64,000 nt of DNA from Phenylobacterium kunshanense (GCF_003254525.1 NZ_QFYS01000007.1:1-64000); one strand, 5' to 3'; shown: positions 43,820 to 53,965, numbered from the stretch's first letter. Notes: a model not told the origin generated them from the sequence alone. Made by a program: numbers and translations.

Positions 43820-45169
43820 CTAGCGCGAGAGCCGTCCGCCAGCCGTGCCCGCGGCGAGCGTCGTGGCCGGCGCGCCGCCACCTTCGGCGAGCAGCCCCTC
43901 GATCCGCGCCTTTCCGGCCTTGAAGCGGGCCAGTTCTGCGCCCGCCAGGACCGTGCCCTGGGGAACCTTCGCGCCGACCGGATTCACGCGCTGACCGCGC
44001 TGCCAGACCTCGTAGTGCAGATGTGGTCCGGTCGACATGCCGGTGGACCCGACGTAGGCCACGACCTGCCCCTGCCGCACCTTCACGCCCGGCCGGATGC
44101 CCTTGGCGAAGCGGGAGATGTGGGCATAGCCCGTGTCCCAGCCGCCGGCGTGGCGGATCTGCAGCCAGTTGCCGTAGCCGCGCCAGCGCTGCGACTTGAC
44201 CACCACGCCGTCCCCGGCCGCCAGGATCGGCGTGCCGTGCCCGGCGCCGAAATCCACGCCCTGGTGAGCGCGGGCGTAGCCCAGGATCGGGTGCCGACGG
44301 AGGCCGAACTTCGACGTCAGCCGTGCGCCGTCGATGGGGGTGCGCAGCAGGAAGCCTCGAACGTTCTTCCCATGCTCGTCGAAATACTCGACCTCGCCGT
44401 CGTCGCGCTCGAACCGGAAGAACTTGGCGCCGTGGAGCTCGGCGTATTCCAGGTCGCCGCTCTCGATGGTCCGGCCGCTCTCGGTGACCTTCCGGTCGAA
44501 CACCAGGCGGAAGTCGTCGCCCGGCTGGATGTCGCGCTGGAAGTCGAGCTTGTGGGCGAAGAGCTTGGCCACCTGGGCGGTGATGGCGGGCGTGGCGCCG
44601 AGCCGGCGAGCGCTCTCGTAGAGCGAGCCCTGGATCTCGCCGTCGGCCACCGTGGTCTCGCTGCGGACCTTCTCCTGCAGCGCCCGCAGGCGAAGGGCGC
44701 CGTCGAAGGTGCGCGACAGGGTGATGGCGGTGGCCGGGTCGGTCCGCATTGACAGGCCGATCAGCCGGGCCGGACGACCGTCGCCGGCCGGTCGCGCCAC
44801 GGCGGCGTCGAGCGCCAGGCCTGCCTGGATGTTCACCGTGTCCATCGCGCGGCCAAGGGTGGCGACGGCCTGGGCCGCCTCATCGGCGCCGACGCCGGTC
44901 CGCTGGACGGCCCGCTCGAGGGTCTCTCCGGGACGGACCTCGATGGAGACCCTCTGCGGGCGCGCGAACCCTGGAAGGACTTCGGCCTGGGTGAAGGCGG
45001 CATGCTGCAGCGCCGCCGCGGCTTCCGGCGTCAGGGCCTGGGGAGGCGGCGCGTCGAGCTTGGCGGCCACGTGCCAGCCAGTGACGCCGGCCACAGTGGC
45101 GACGGCGACCGCCAACGCCATGCGCGGGCTCCAGCGGCGGCGAACCTTTCGCGGATCGAATTCCTGCAT
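43820..45169 (-). CDS. M23 family murein endopeptidase
   Basis: A 449-residue cell-wall hydrolase. An N-terminal membrane anchor (MALAVAVATVAGVTGWHVA) precedes a long periplasmic region, then the LytM domain with the zinc His/Asp in AHQGVDFG and the second His pair in HLHYEVW. It is the MepM-like layout, which cuts D,D-crosslinks to allow insertion of new peptidoglycan. The zinc ligands look complete, so it should be active rather than a regulator of another amidase. Confidence 0.92.
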   Translation of the reverse strand: MQEFDPRKVRRRWSPRMALAVAVATVAGVTGWHVAAKLDAPPPQALTPEAAAALQHAAFTQAEVLPGFARPQRVSIEVRPGETLERAVQRTGVGADEAAQAVATLGRAMDTVNIQAGLALDAAVARPAGDGRPARLIGLSMRTDPATAITLSRTFDGALRLRALQEKVRSETTVADGEIQGSLYESARRLGATPAITAQVAKLFAHKLDFQRDIQPGDDFRLVFDRKVTESGRTIESGDLEYAELHGAKFFRFERDDGEVEYFDEHGKNVRGFLLRTPIDGARLTSKFGLRRHPILGYARAHQGVDFGAGHGTPILAAGDGVVVKSQRWRGYGNWLQIRHAGGWDTGYAHISRFAKGIRPGVKVRQGQVVAYVGSTGMSTGPHLHYEVWQRGQRVNPVGAKVPQGTVLAGAELARFKAGKARIEGLLAEGGGAPATTLAAGTAGGRLSR

Positions 45170-45296
45170 GCGCCCCCGGCTCTCCCCGTTGGCGGGCCCT
45201 TCACGGAAGGCCCGGATGCGCCCCCGCGCCCCAGCAGTCGTGTCTCTATTGCCCTGACGCGGCCTTAACCGCCGCCGGGGCCAATTGCCTCAGGCC

Positions 45297-45647
45297 TCAG
45301 AGCAGCCCCAACGCCAGCTCCGCCGGTCGGCAGAGCGCGGCGCCCTTAGGTGTGACCACGATAGGTCGATTCACCAGGATCGGCTCGATGATCATGGCGG
45401 CGATGATCGCCTCGTCCGATACGCCCGGATCGGTGAGGCCCAGCTCCTCGGCGTTGGTGCCGCGCACACGCAGGATCTCGTGAGCCTTGGCATCCATCCG
45501 CTTCAGCAGGTCCTGGAGCTGTTCGCGGGTCCAGCCAGCCTTGAGATACTCTACGACGGTCGGCTCGACGCCCTTCTCGCGCAGCAGCGCCAGGGTGTTC
45601 CGCGAGGTCCCGCAGGCCGGGTTGTGATAGATGGTCACGTCGCTCAT
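45297..45647 (-). CDS. arsC: glutaredoxin-coupled arsenate reductase
   Basis: A 116-residue ArsC. The catalytic cysteine is C12 in NPACGTSR, and the conserved arginine is in the LVNRPIVVTPKG segment. It reduces arsenate to arsenite, with glutathione and glutaredoxin as electron donors. No arsR, arsB or acr3 is adjacent, so it is an isolated copy. Its start follows the M28 gene stop by 28 bases. Confidence 0.95.
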   Translation of the reverse strand: MSDVTIYHNPACGTSRNTLALLREKGVEPTVVEYLKAGWTREQLQDLLKRMDAKAHEILRVRGTNAEELGLTDPGVSDEAIIAAMIIEPILVNRPIVVTPKGAALCRPAELALGLL

Positions 45648-45675
45648 GACCCCGGATTAGCCTCCTGCGCTGCGA

Positions 45676-48060
45676 TCACCAAGTGAACGCTCGCGCGCCC
45701 GTCACGAAGGTCGAGTCGGAATCGTCCCATGCCATCAGGTCGGTCGGACGGGGCGGAAGGGGCGTCGCCGCGGCCGGCCAGCGGTCGATGCCGGCGACGT
45801 ACCGCACGTCCAGCCGGCCGGGCTGGGCCGGCTGGATCGTCAGGTCGATGGCCTCGCCCGCGGAGACCCAGTTCACCCGCACCCACTTTCCGGCGGGGAG
45901 GGGCGCGCTGGTCGGCACGCCCGCGATGGCGGTGATCTGGGCGGCCGTGCTGGCGCGCACCTGCATTTCCAGCGTACGCGCCTCGGCCGGCGGGGCGGCG
46001 GTCAGGCGGAGCGTCCCGGCCGGGTTCCGCTCCAGAGTGATGGACGGGGGCTGCGCCTCCACCGCCCGCGCAGGCGCGCGAAGATGGGGCCGGCGCCACC
46101 ACCATTGCCGCACCAGCTGAGCGGAGCCGCCGTCGGCGGCGAGGACCTGCTCCGTCCAGCTCGAGCCATCCCCGGGTAGGGCGAAGCGCCAGGCTCGGCC
46201 GGTATCGTGCTCGATCTGATAGCCGACGTAGGTGACCTTCGGATGCCGCGGCGACCAGGGATCGTCGGCCCGGACCGAAAGGGTGAGGCCAAGGCCCAGG
46301 GCCAGCACGCCGACGCCGACCCAGCGGGCGGGCGACCGCCCCTGGTCGGGCTGGGCCAGGGGCCACAGGACCATGGCGGCGGTGACCATCTGCACCGCGA
46401 ACAGGGGCATGAGATCCATGCCTTCGAAGGCGAAGTGGGAAAGTCCGCCCTGCCACCCGAGCGCGACCGCCGCCAGCACGACCAGCGTCGCCATGGCGAC
46501 CACGCCGTGGCGCGCGCTCAGCGCTGTGGCTGCGGCTCCGAGGGCCGCGACGAACAACGGCCAGGCAAGGACAAACGCGGCGGCCGGCGCCAGCGCCTGG
46601 AGGATCGCCGTGAGCGCCAGGGCGAAGATCAGGCCGCCTGCCCAGGCGCCCTTCCGGCTCACCGGACGGCCATATGTCGCGGCCCCGATCGCAGCGGCCA
46701 GCACGCCGGCGACTAGGCCGATCAGGTCGAGCTGGCCGAACGCGGAGCAGGCGAGCCCGGCGACCAGCGGCACGGCGGCCACCCATCGCCGGGTGCGGGC
46801 AAGCTCGGCGGCGCACAGCATCATGAAGCCGAGCGCCGTCAGCATGATCGCCCATTCCCAGGCGACGGACTGCGCCAGCAGGAAGCGCTGCTCCAGGAAG
46901 CCGAACTCGGCGCCCGTGAGCCGGCGTGCGAACTGAAGGATGGCCGCTGTGCCGGCGCCGGCGAAGGCGAACGCGCCGGCCCCATGCAGCAGGTCGCGGG
47001 CCGGGAACTCGCCCGAGTGCCGGGCCCAGCGAACCGCGAAGACGAGCATCACGCCGATCGCGGCGATCAGCACCCAGCCGAACCATGTCGGATAGGCGAG
47101 CAGCACATCCCCGAAGAGATTGGCGTACACGGGCGAGGGGCCGGGATCCGGCAAGTTCGGCGAGAAGGCGATCTCGGACGCCATCGCCAGCGCCTGGGAG
47201 CCCATATCCTGCAGTGACCTGCGGTCGAGGTTGGCTGCGGTCGAGGTGGCGCTGTGATAGTCGAACTGGCCGCCGATGATCGCGTAGTTCAGGCCTGGAA
47301 TGCCCACCCGCAGGCTCTCGGTCAGGTCGGTGTCGTTGGGCATCTTCTCGTAGATCATGACCGCCAGCGACGAGGAGGCCGGGCGTACGGCGGTCTCCTG
47401 GAAGACCCGGATGAGGCCGGCGTTCTGCGGGCTGGTCTGGAACATCTGCACCCGGCCTGTGGAGCCGCGCGCCTCGAGGTTCATGACCAGGCCCGTGCGG
47501 CGGGCGAGGGGATCGCGCTGGAAGAAATGGTTGGCCCCCAGGAGGCCCGCTTCCTCGCCGTCGGTGATCAGCACGATCACATCCCGCACGGGCGTGCCCC
47601 GGGCAGCGATGGCCCGGGCGGTCTCCAGGGCGGCCGCGACGCCCATCAGATCGTCCGCCGCGCCCGGCGATCCGGGGACGCTGTCGTAGTGCGCCATGAG
47701 GACGAGGGCAGGCAGGCTCGGGTCGCGCCCGCGCAGGATCCCGACGATGTTCTCGACCCGGCCGGCCAGGATAAGGTCGGGCGCCCGCCGCGGGATCTGA
47801 ACGCCGACGCCGGGGCGGATCTCGGGCTCCAGGCCGACCCGCAGCATCCGGCCGACGATCGCGTCCCTGACGTTGGCGTTCGCCACCGATCCCACCGGAT
47901 GCGGGACGGCGGCGAGGAAGTTCACGTCGGCGAACGCCCGCTCGCCTGAAAATTCGGTCTTGGGCGTTCCAACGGGGGCGGATTCCGGGAGTTGCTGCTC
48001 GGTGTAGGCGATCCAGGCGCCGGCCACGAGGGCCGCCAGAAGCGCGAGCAGTCGGCCCAT
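45676..48060 (-). CDS. membrane M28 family zinc peptidase
   Basis: A 794-residue peptidase. An N-terminal helix (LLALLAALVAGAWIAYT) anchors a periplasmic M28 domain (about 35-320) with HYDSVPGSPGAADDLMG and ITDGEEAGLLGANHF, which hold zinc ligands and the catalytic Glu. The C-terminal half has eight or so transmembrane helices and a final periplasmic beta domain. The plan matches eukaryotic FXNA/ERMP1 and bacterial relatives; substrates are unknown, probably small peptides released from the envelope. Confidence 0.88.
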   Translation of the reverse strand: MGRLLALLAALVAGAWIAYTEQQLPESAPVGTPKTEFSGERAFADVNFLAAVPHPVGSVANANVRDAIVGRMLRVGLEPEIRPGVGVQIPRRAPDLILAGRVENIVGILRGRDPSLPALVLMAHYDSVPGSPGAADDLMGVAAALETARAIAARGTPVRDVIVLITDGEEAGLLGANHFFQRDPLARRTGLVMNLEARGSTGRVQMFQTSPQNAGLIRVFQETAVRPASSSLAVMIYEKMPNDTDLTESLRVGIPGLNYAIIGGQFDYHSATSTAANLDRRSLQDMGSQALAMASEIAFSPNLPDPGPSPVYANLFGDVLLAYPTWFGWVLIAAIGVMLVFAVRWARHSGEFPARDLLHGAGAFAFAGAGTAAILQFARRLTGAEFGFLEQRFLLAQSVAWEWAIMLTALGFMMLCAAELARTRRWVAAVPLVAGLACSAFGQLDLIGLVAGVLAAAIGAATYGRPVSRKGAWAGGLIFALALTAILQALAPAAAFVLAWPLFVAALGAAATALSARHGVVAMATLVVLAAVALGWQGGLSHFAFEGMDLMPLFAVQMVTAAMVLWPLAQPDQGRSPARWVGVGVLALGLGLTLSVRADDPWSPRHPKVTYVGYQIEHDTGRAWRFALPGDGSSWTEQVLAADGGSAQLVRQWWWRRPHLRAPARAVEAQPPSITLERNPAGTLRLTAAPPAEARTLEMQVRASTAAQITAIAGVPTSAPLPAGKWVRVNWVSAGEAIDLTIQPAQPGRLDVRYVAGIDRWPAAATPLPPRPTDLMAWDDSDSTFVTGARAFTW

Positions 48061-48119
48061 GACTCTGCATCCTCCCCGAGTGTTTCGCGGGAGGCTATCC
48101 CGCGTCGCCGGAAACGAAA

Positions 48120-48143
48120 ACGCCCGCCGGAAGGGGCGGGCGT
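48120..48143 (-). terminator. ctrA terminator
   Basis: A 9-bp perfect stem ACGCCCGCC (48120-48128) with GGCGGGCGT (48135-48143). On the minus strand it is followed by TTTTCGTTT, 26 bases after the ctrA stop. This is a good rho-independent terminator. Confidence 0.88.
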
Positions 48144-48168
48144 CTCGGGGTGTCGATCAGGCCTGAGG

Positions 48169-48864
48169 TCAGGCGGCGACAGCGCCTTCGTGCGGGTCGC
48201 GCAGGACGTAGCCCCGGCCCCACACGGTCTCGATGTGGTGCTTGCCGTCGGCGGCCGCCGCCAGCTTCTTGCGCAGCTTGCAGATGAAGACGTCGATGAT
48301 CTTCAGCTCGGGCTCGTCCATGCCGCCGTAGAGGTGGTTCAGGAACATTTCCTTGGTCAGGGTGGTGCCCTTCCGCAGGCTGAGGAGTTCCAGCATCTGG
48401 TACTCCTTGCCGGTCAGGTGCACGCGGATGCCGTTCACTTCGACCGTCTTGGCGTCGAGGTTGACCACGATGTCGCCGGTCTTGATCACCGACTGGGCGT
48501 GGCCCTTCGAACGGCGCACCACGGCGTGGATGCGGGCGACCAGCTCGTCCTTGTGGAACGGCTTGGTCATGTAGTCGTCGGCGCCGCCCGAGAAGGTCTT
48601 CACCTTCGTCTCGATCTCGGCGGTGCCCGACAGGATCATGATCGGAGTATTGATCTTGCCGACGCGCAGGGTCCGAAGGACATCCATGCCGCTCATGTCA
48701 GGCAGATTCAGGTCCAGAAGGATGAGGTCGTAGTCGTAGATCTTGCCCAGATCGACGCCTTCCTCACCCAGGTCCGTCGTATAGACATTGAAACCTTCGG
48801 ACTTGAGCATCAACTCAATGCTTTGCGCCGTCGCGCTGTCGTCCTCGATCAACAATACGCGCAT
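48169..48864 (-). CDS. ctrA: cell-cycle master response regulator CtrA
   Basis: A 231-residue OmpR-type response regulator, master of the Caulobacter cell cycle. The receiver has the acidic pair ED (7-9), phosphorylation site D51 in ILLDLNLPD and K101 in TKPF. The DNA-binding domain carries the recognition segment [11 protein letters not shown]. The protein ends in AA, the two-residue degron read by ClpXP during the G1-S transition. CtrA activates flagellar class II genes and silences the replication origin. Upstream methylation-site cluster is described separately. Near-identical to Caulobacter CtrA as I recall it. Confidence 0.98.
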   Translation of the reverse strand: MRVLLIEDDSATAQSIELMLKSEGFNVYTTDLGEEGVDLGKIYDYDLILLDLNLPDMSGMDVLRTLRVGKINTPIMILSGTAEIETKVKTFSGGADDYMTKPFHKDELVARIHAVVRRSKGHAQSVIKTGDIVVNLDAKTVEVNGIRVHLTGKEYQMLELLSLRKGTTLTKEMFLNHLYGGMDEPELKIIDVFICKLRKKLAAAADGKHHIETVWGRGYVLRDPHEGAVAA

Positions 48865-49147
48865 CGACCTCTCCTGCCGCGTCCCCGCTATCCCCCGCGA
48901 ATTCTGGTGAATCCGCCGTGTGGCTCAGCGTTAACCTGCCCTACCGTCCTTTAAGACCGGTTAATGCTGCTGGCCCCACAGCTCGAATCGTTAATCTGAT
49001 TTTCGAATCGGACTCAAGGCGAGCCGTCGGGCCGTCGAGTCGCACCTGCGTTGAATCTTTCGTGATTGGACGGATCGTTCGAACCGTGGGGCGGGAACGC
49101 CTCGCGCCGGAAGGGGTTGTGTCGACGAAGTTGGGCCGGAGATCCTC
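48865..49147. promoter_or_regulatory. ctrA control region with GANTC cluster
   Basis: 283 bases between ctrA and a divergent small gene. Six CcrM sites (GANTC) are present: 48909-48913, 48985-48989, 49005-49009, 49011-49015, 49037-49041 and 49053-49057. TTAACC-type CtrA half-sites are at 48931-48934 and 48961-48964, and TTAA at 48951-48954 and 48991-48994. Two TCGAATCG direct repeats (48983-48990 and 49003-49010) flank one TTAA. This is the layout expected of a methylation-sensed, autoregulated promoter. Confidence 0.7.
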
Positions 49148-49519
49148 ATGACCGACAATCCCACGACCCTGAACGAGCGCCGATTTCCGATCACCCGCGA
49201 CCGGTTGAAGCAGGCCGGCGCCGTGCTTCCGGTGCTGCGCCCGGCGCTGCGCTACGTGCCGAAGAATCCCGTCCTGCTGATCGGCGCCGCCGTTCTCGGG
49301 GTCGCCGGCGTGATGGCCTGGCGCAACCGCGAGAAGATCGTTCGGTCGACGAGCCCGATGATCGAGGAAGCCAAGGTCAAGGGGCAGGCGCTGATCGACG
49401 AAGCGCGCACGCAGGGGGAAGCGCTCATCGACAACGCCAAGGCGACCACCGAAGCCGTGGCGGCCAAGGCGACGCGCAGTCGCCGCAAGGCCGTCCCGCC
49501 GCCGCCCGAGGTCCACTGA
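49148..49519 (+). CDS. small membrane-associated helical protein
   Basis: A 123-residue protein. A basic N-terminal region of about 35 residues precedes one transmembrane helix (NPVLLIGAAVLGVAGVMAW), then a long amphipathic helix with EEAKVKGQALIDEARTQGEALID-type repeats and a Lys/Pro tail. This resembles short YtxH-like membrane helices. It is divergent from ctrA across 283 bases and precedes fliI by about 130 bases. Function unknown; the ctrA-fliI neighbourhood is conserved in Caulobacter. Confidence 0.75.
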   Translation: MTDNPTTLNERRFPITRDRLKQAGAVLPVLRPALRYVPKNPVLLIGAAVLGVAGVMAWRNREKIVRSTSPMIEEAKVKGQALIDEARTQGEALIDNAKATTEAVAAKATRSRRKAVPPPPEVH

Positions 49520-49652
49520 CGCTGCTGGGCCGGCTTGCCTGCGGCCTCGCGCCGCGCCTCGCGCGCGCGTTTTCCGTCTAAGGCGGCGCTTGTTCTTCAC
49601 ACCCCCTTAAGCGTGCCGGCGCACTCTGCGGACTGCAGTTCAAGGGGTGCGC

Positions 49653-50990
49653 GTGCAGAGCCTGGTCGCCGCGGTCGAGCGGCTCGATCCACTGACGGTT
49701 TCCGGCCGCGTCGCGGCGGTGAACGGCCTCCTGATCGAGGCGAGGGGTGGACTGTCGCGGCTCGCCGTCGGCGCCCGCGCCGAGATCGACCGGTTTTCCG
49801 ACAAGCCTGTCGCGGCCGAAGTCGTCGGCTTCCGCGAGAACCGTGCGCTGCTGATGCCCTTCGGCCCCGTGGAGGGCGTGGCGCCCGGCGCCGAGATCCG
49901 CATCCAGCCGCTGGGGTCCGCCGTCCGCCCGACCAAGGCCTGGCTAGGCCGCATCGTTGACGCCTTTGGTGAACCGATCGACGGCAAGGGGCCCTTGCCA
50001 CAGGGCGTCGCCGCCTATCCCCTGCGCGCCTCGCCGCCTTCCGCACACGCCCGCGCCCGCGTCGGTGAGCGGCTGGACCTGGGCGTGCGGGCGATGAACG
50101 TCTTCACCACCTGCTGTCGCGGCCAGCGCCTGGGCGTGTTCGCCGGCTCGGGCGTCGGCAAGTCGGTGCTGCTTTCCATGCTGGCCAAGAACGCGGACTG
50201 CGACGCGGTCGTGGTGGGTCTGATCGGCGAGCGGGGCCGCGAGGTCCGCGAGTTCATCGAGGAGACCCTGGGCGAGGAAGGCCTGCGCCGCGCCATCGTG
50301 GTCGTGGCCACTTCGGACGAGCCGGCGCTGAAGCGTCGGCAGGCGGCCTATATGACCATGGCCATCGCGGAGTACCTGCGCGACCAGGACATGGAAGTCC
50401 TGTGCCTCATGGACTCGGTGACCCGCTTCGCCATGGCCCAGCGCGAGATCGGCCTTGCCGCCGGCGAGCCGCCGACCACCAAGGGCTACACCCCGACGGT
50501 CTTCACCGAACTGCCGAAGCTGCTGGAGCGCGCCGGGCCCGGCCCGATCCGACCGGACGGCACGACGGCGGGACCGATTACGGGCCTCTTCACCGTCCTG
50601 GTGGACGGCGACGACCACAACGAGCCGATCGCCGACGCGGTCCGAGGCATCCTGGACGGACACATCGTCATGGAGCGGGCGATCGCCGAGCGCGGCCGCT
50701 TCCCCGCGATCAATGTCCTGAAGTCGATCAGCCGGACCATGCCGGGCTGCCAGAGCCCCGACGAGCGGGTGGTGGTGAAGCAGGCCCGCGAGGCGCTTTC
50801 CGCCTACGCCAACATGGAAGAGCTGATCCGCATCGGCGCCTACCGCGCCGGCGCCGATCCGCTCATCGACCGGGCCATCGCCCTCAATCCCGCCGTCGAG
50901 GCGTTCCTCTCGCAGGACCCCCACGACGCCACCAGCCTGGAAGACAGCTTCTCGGGCCTTGCTGATATTCTGGATGGAGCCGCCGCGTGA
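49653..50990 (+). CDS. fliI: flagellar export ATPase FliI
   Basis: A 445-residue F1-like ATPase that drives flagellar type III export. Walker A is [17 protein letters not shown], Walker B/acidic region [15 protein letters not shown] and the arginine-finger block [16 protein letters not shown] follow. Two GTG starts are close: 49647 and 49653; AAGGGG at 49642-49647 fits the second. It overlaps fliJ as GTGA. Confidence 0.97.
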   Translation: MQSLVAAVERLDPLTVSGRVAAVNGLLIEARGGLSRLAVGARAEIDRFSDKPVAAEVVGFRENRALLMPFGPVEGVAPGAEIRIQPLGSAVRPTKAWLGRIVDAFGEPIDGKGPLPQGVAAYPLRASPPSAHARARVGERLDLGVRAMNVFTTCCRGQRLGVFAGSGVGKSVLLSMLAKNADCDAVVVGLIGERGREVREFIEETLGEEGLRRAIVVVATSDEPALKRRQAAYMTMAIAEYLRDQDMEVLCLMDSVTRFAMAQREIGLAAGEPPTTKGYTPTVFTELPKLLERAGPGPIRPDGTTAGPITGLFTVLVDGDDHNEPIADAVRGILDGHIVMERAIAERGRFPAINVLKSISRTMPGCQSPDERVVVKQAREALSAYANMEELIRIGAYRAGADPLIDRAIALNPAVEAFLSQDPHDATSLEDSFSGLADILDGAAA

Positions 50991-51397
50991 GTTGGGCCGA
51001 CTCTCTGATCAAGCTTTCCACCTACGAGGCCGAGGTGCTGCAGAAGCGCTTGGCCGAAATCGTGGACCGGCGGATGGCGTGTGAGATGCGATTGGCGATG
51101 CTGGAGGCGGAGGGCGAGGCCGAACTGGCCTTCTCCGACCAGGACGCGACGGCCGGCATCTATCGAGCGGGCTTCTTCGAGGGCCTGAAGCTGCGCAAGG
51201 CGAAGGTCCAGTCCGAGATCGACGTCATCCTGCTGGAGGAGCAGGGGGCCCGTGAGGCGCTGGCCGAGGCGTTCGAGGCCCAGAAGAAGTACGAGCACAT
51301 CGCCGAGGGCATCCGCGTCCAGGCGCGCAAGGTCCAGGGCCAGCGGGAGGCCGCCGCGATGGACGAGATGGGCCTTCGGAAGAAGGCCGCCAGCTGA
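50987..51397 (+). CDS. fliJ: flagellar export chaperone FliJ
   Basis: A 136-residue almost entirely helical coiled-coil protein, Glu/Arg/Ala-rich, that couples FliI to the FlhA export gate. Starts with GTG 50987, overlapping the fliI stop by four bases. Short and divergent in sequence, so the name rests mainly on position, length and the coiled coil. Confidence 0.9.
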   Translation: MSWADSLIKLSTYEAEVLQKRLAEIVDRRMACEMRLAMLEAEGEAELAFSDQDATAGIYRAGFFEGLKLRKAKVQSEIDVILLEEQGAREALAEAFEAQKKYEHIAEGIRVQARKVQGQREAAAMDEMGLRKKAAS

Positions 51398-51398
51398 C

Positions 51399-51758
51399 CT
51401 ACTTGCCCTGCCGGGCGCGCTCGGCTTCCACGTCCTGGCGGAGGGCGTGCAGGTCCTCGCTGATCTTGAAGATCGTGACGTAGAACTCGCAGAAGGCGCG
51501 CCAGAGCAGCACGGCGACGAAGACCCCGATCAGGCCGACGCCGAGCACGGCGAGGGCCAGAAGAATGCCCCAGCCGCCTTCGCGGATCGCGACGCCCACC
51601 GATGCGCCGACAATCCCGAACGCCATCACGCCGATGATGCCAAGGCCGGCCCAATAGACCAGGTGCACGACCGACCCGGTGACCAGGCGTTCGAAGGTCA
51701 GCAGGTCCCAAAGGAACTCGCCGTTCCGACCCTGGGGCCGCTGTAGAGGTCGCCGCAT
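51399..51758 (-). CDS. DUF4282 family membrane protein
   Basis: A 119-residue protein with two transmembrane helices (VVHLVYWAGLGIIGVMAFGIVG and GWGILLALAVLGVGLIGVFVAVLLW) and the family motif RAFCEFYVTIFKISEDLHALRQ. Starts with basic residues. The stop is one base away from the fliJ stop on the other strand. No known function. Confidence 0.8.
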   Translation of the reverse strand: MRRPLQRPQGRNGEFLWDLLTFERLVTGSVVHLVYWAGLGIIGVMAFGIVGASVGVAIREGGWGILLALAVLGVGLIGVFVAVLLWRAFCEFYVTIFKISEDLHALRQDVEAERARQGK

Positions 51759-51868
51759 CCGATATCCGAGACTCAGGGACCGGGCAGAACGCCCGCAAGG
51801 CCCGAACCGCTACCAGCCGGTGGCGCGCGCTGCAACGGGCTTGCCGGTCGCAGGGGCCTGACAGCCGT

Positions 51869-53965
51869 TCAGATGCTGCCGACGGTCTTGAGGCGGGCCC
51901 GCGGGTGGATCTCGTTCTGGCTCATCACCGGGGTCTGGCCGCGGAACCGCTCGATGATCGATCGGACATAGGGGCGGACCGTGGGGCTGGTGAGCAGCAC
52001 GGGCGAGTCGCCCGCGAGGGCGGCGCGCTCGAACGTCTCCCGGACCGCCCGGATGAACTCCTGCAGGCGCGACGGCGCCAGGGCGAGCTGCTTCTCCTCG
52101 CCGCTTCCGACCAGCGCATCGGCGAACGCGTTCTCCCATTCCGCCGACATGGTCACGATCGGCAGGGCGCCGTCGTCGCCCCGATAGGCGTAGCAGAGCT
52201 GGCGCGCGAGCCGGCTGCGGACCTGCTCCACCAGCAGGGTGATGGAGCTGGTGTGCGGCGCCGCTTCGCCGATCCCCTCCAGGATGGCGGCGAGGTCACG
52301 GATCGAGATGCGTTCGCGCAGCAGGGCCTGCAGCACGCGCTGCACGGTGGTGGCGGAGACGGCGCTGGGGATGAGGTCGTCGGCCAGCTTCCGCTGCTCG
52401 GCGGGCAGTTCCTTGATGAGCTTCTGGACCTCCGCGTAGGTGAGGAGGTCGGGCATGTTGTCCTTCAGCACCTCGGTGAGGTGCGTGGTCAGGACCGTGG
52501 CCGGGTCGACGATGGTATAGCCCCGGAAGCTCGCTTCCTCGCGCATGGAGTCGTCGATCCAGGTCGCCGGCAGGCCGAACGCCGGCTCCTTCACATGCTC
52601 GCCGGGCAGCTCCACCTGGCCGCCCCTGGGGTCCATGGCCATGAGCTGGCCAATGCGGACCTCGCCCGAACCCGCTTCCATCTCCTTGATCCGGAGAGCG
52701 TAGCCCATGGACGGCAGCCGCATGTTGTCGAGGATGCGCACGCTCGGCATCACGAACCCGAAGTCGGACGCCAGGGTCCGGCGCAGGGCCTTGATCTGGT
52801 CGGTGAGGCGGCGCCCGTCGAGGTCATTGATCAGCGGCAGCAGGCCGTAGCCCAGCTCGATCTTGATCTCGTCGATGGCGAGGGCCTGGGAGATCGGCTC
52901 CTCTTCCGGCTCGGCGGAGGCGGCGGGCGTGATCTCGATGGCCTCCGGCTCGGGCGGCGCATGGGCGCGCCGCCACGCGAGCATCCCGGCCCCGATCGAC
53001 AGGCCGGCGAACGGGATGATCGGCATGCCGGGGATCACGGCCAGCACGCCCGCGGCGGCGGCCACCATGCCCAGGGCGACCGGGTTCATCGCCATCTGGG
53101 TGACCAGCGCCTTGTCCGCCGACCCTTCGACCCCGGCCTTGGAGACCAGGAAGCCGGCAGCGATGGAGATGATCAGCGCGGGGATCTGGGAGACCAGGCC
53201 GTCGCCGATCGACATGATCGTGTAGCTGGAGAAGGCCTCGCCGATCGGGACCTTGTGCTGCAGCACGCCGATCAGGATCCCGCCGATCACGTTGATGGCC
53301 AGGATAACCAGGCCGGCGATCGCGTCGCCGCGCACGAACTTGCTGGCGCCGTCCATGGCCCCGAAGAAGGTGCTTTCCTGCTCAAGCTCCTTGCGCCGCA
53401 GCTTGGCCTGGTCCTGGTCGATCAGGCCCGACGACAGGTCGGCGTCGATCGCCATCTGCTTGCCGGGCATCGAATCCAGGGTGAAGCGCGCCGCGACTTC
53501 GGCGATCCGGCCGGAGCCCTTGGTGATGACCACGAAGTTCACCACCACCAGGATCGCGAAGACGATCACGCCGATGGCGAAGTTGCCGCCCATCATCAGG
53601 CGGCCGAAGGTCTCGATCACCGCGCCGGCGCCGTGGGCCCCTTCGTGGCCGTGGCTCAGGATCAGCCGCGTCGTGGCGATGTTGAGCGCCAGGCGGAACA
53701 GGGTCGCCACCAGCAGCACGGTGGGAAAGGCGGTGAACTCCAGCGGCCGCTTGATGAGGATCGACGTCATCAGGATCAGCACCGACGACGCGATCGAGAT
53801 CGACAGCAGCATGTCGAGCATGAACGCCGGGATCGGCAGGATCAGGAGGACGATGATCCCGACGATGCCGATGGCCATGGCGACTTCGCCACGGGCCACC
53901 CAGCCGAGGACATCGCGCGCCGAGGGAGCGCCGGAGAAGCGGGAGGAAACGCCGGTGTCGGCCAT
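51869..53965 (-). CDS. flhA: flagellar export gate protein FlhA
   Basis: A 698-residue export-gate subunit. N-terminal half has eight transmembrane helices, with the FHIPEP-type loop sequence RFTLDSMPGKQMAIDADL; the C-terminal cytoplasmic domain forms the nonameric ring that receives substrates. The gene follows bla, whose stop overlaps its ATG by one base (TGATG). In Caulobacter flhA normally lies close to flbD. Confidence 0.97.
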   Translation of the reverse strand: MADTGVSSRFSGAPSARDVLGWVARGEVAMAIGIVGIIVLLILPIPAFMLDMLLSISIASSVLILMTSILIKRPLEFTAFPTVLLVATLFRLALNIATTRLILSHGHEGAHGAGAVIETFGRLMMGGNFAIGVIVFAILVVVNFVVITKGSGRIAEVAARFTLDSMPGKQMAIDADLSSGLIDQDQAKLRRKELEQESTFFGAMDGASKFVRGDAIAGLVILAINVIGGILIGVLQHKVPIGEAFSSYTIMSIGDGLVSQIPALIISIAAGFLVSKAGVEGSADKALVTQMAMNPVALGMVAAAAGVLAVIPGMPIIPFAGLSIGAGMLAWRRAHAPPEPEAIEITPAASAEPEEEPISQALAIDEIKIELGYGLLPLINDLDGRRLTDQIKALRRTLASDFGFVMPSVRILDNMRLPSMGYALRIKEMEAGSGEVRIGQLMAMDPRGGQVELPGEHVKEPAFGLPATWIDDSMREEASFRGYTIVDPATVLTTHLTEVLKDNMPDLLTYAEVQKLIKELPAEQRKLADDLIPSAVSATTVQRVLQALLRERISIRDLAAILEGIGEAAPHTSSITLLVEQVRSRLARQLCYAYRGDDGALPIVTMSAEWENAFADALVGSGEEKQLALAPSRLQEFIRAVRETFERAALAGDSPVLLTSPTVRPYVRSIIERFRGQTPVMSQNEIHPRARLKTVGSI

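Noticed and set aside
48951..48964. Canonical CtrA box in the ctrA promoter
   Set aside because: The two TTAA are separated by six bases, not seven; kept only as half-sites.
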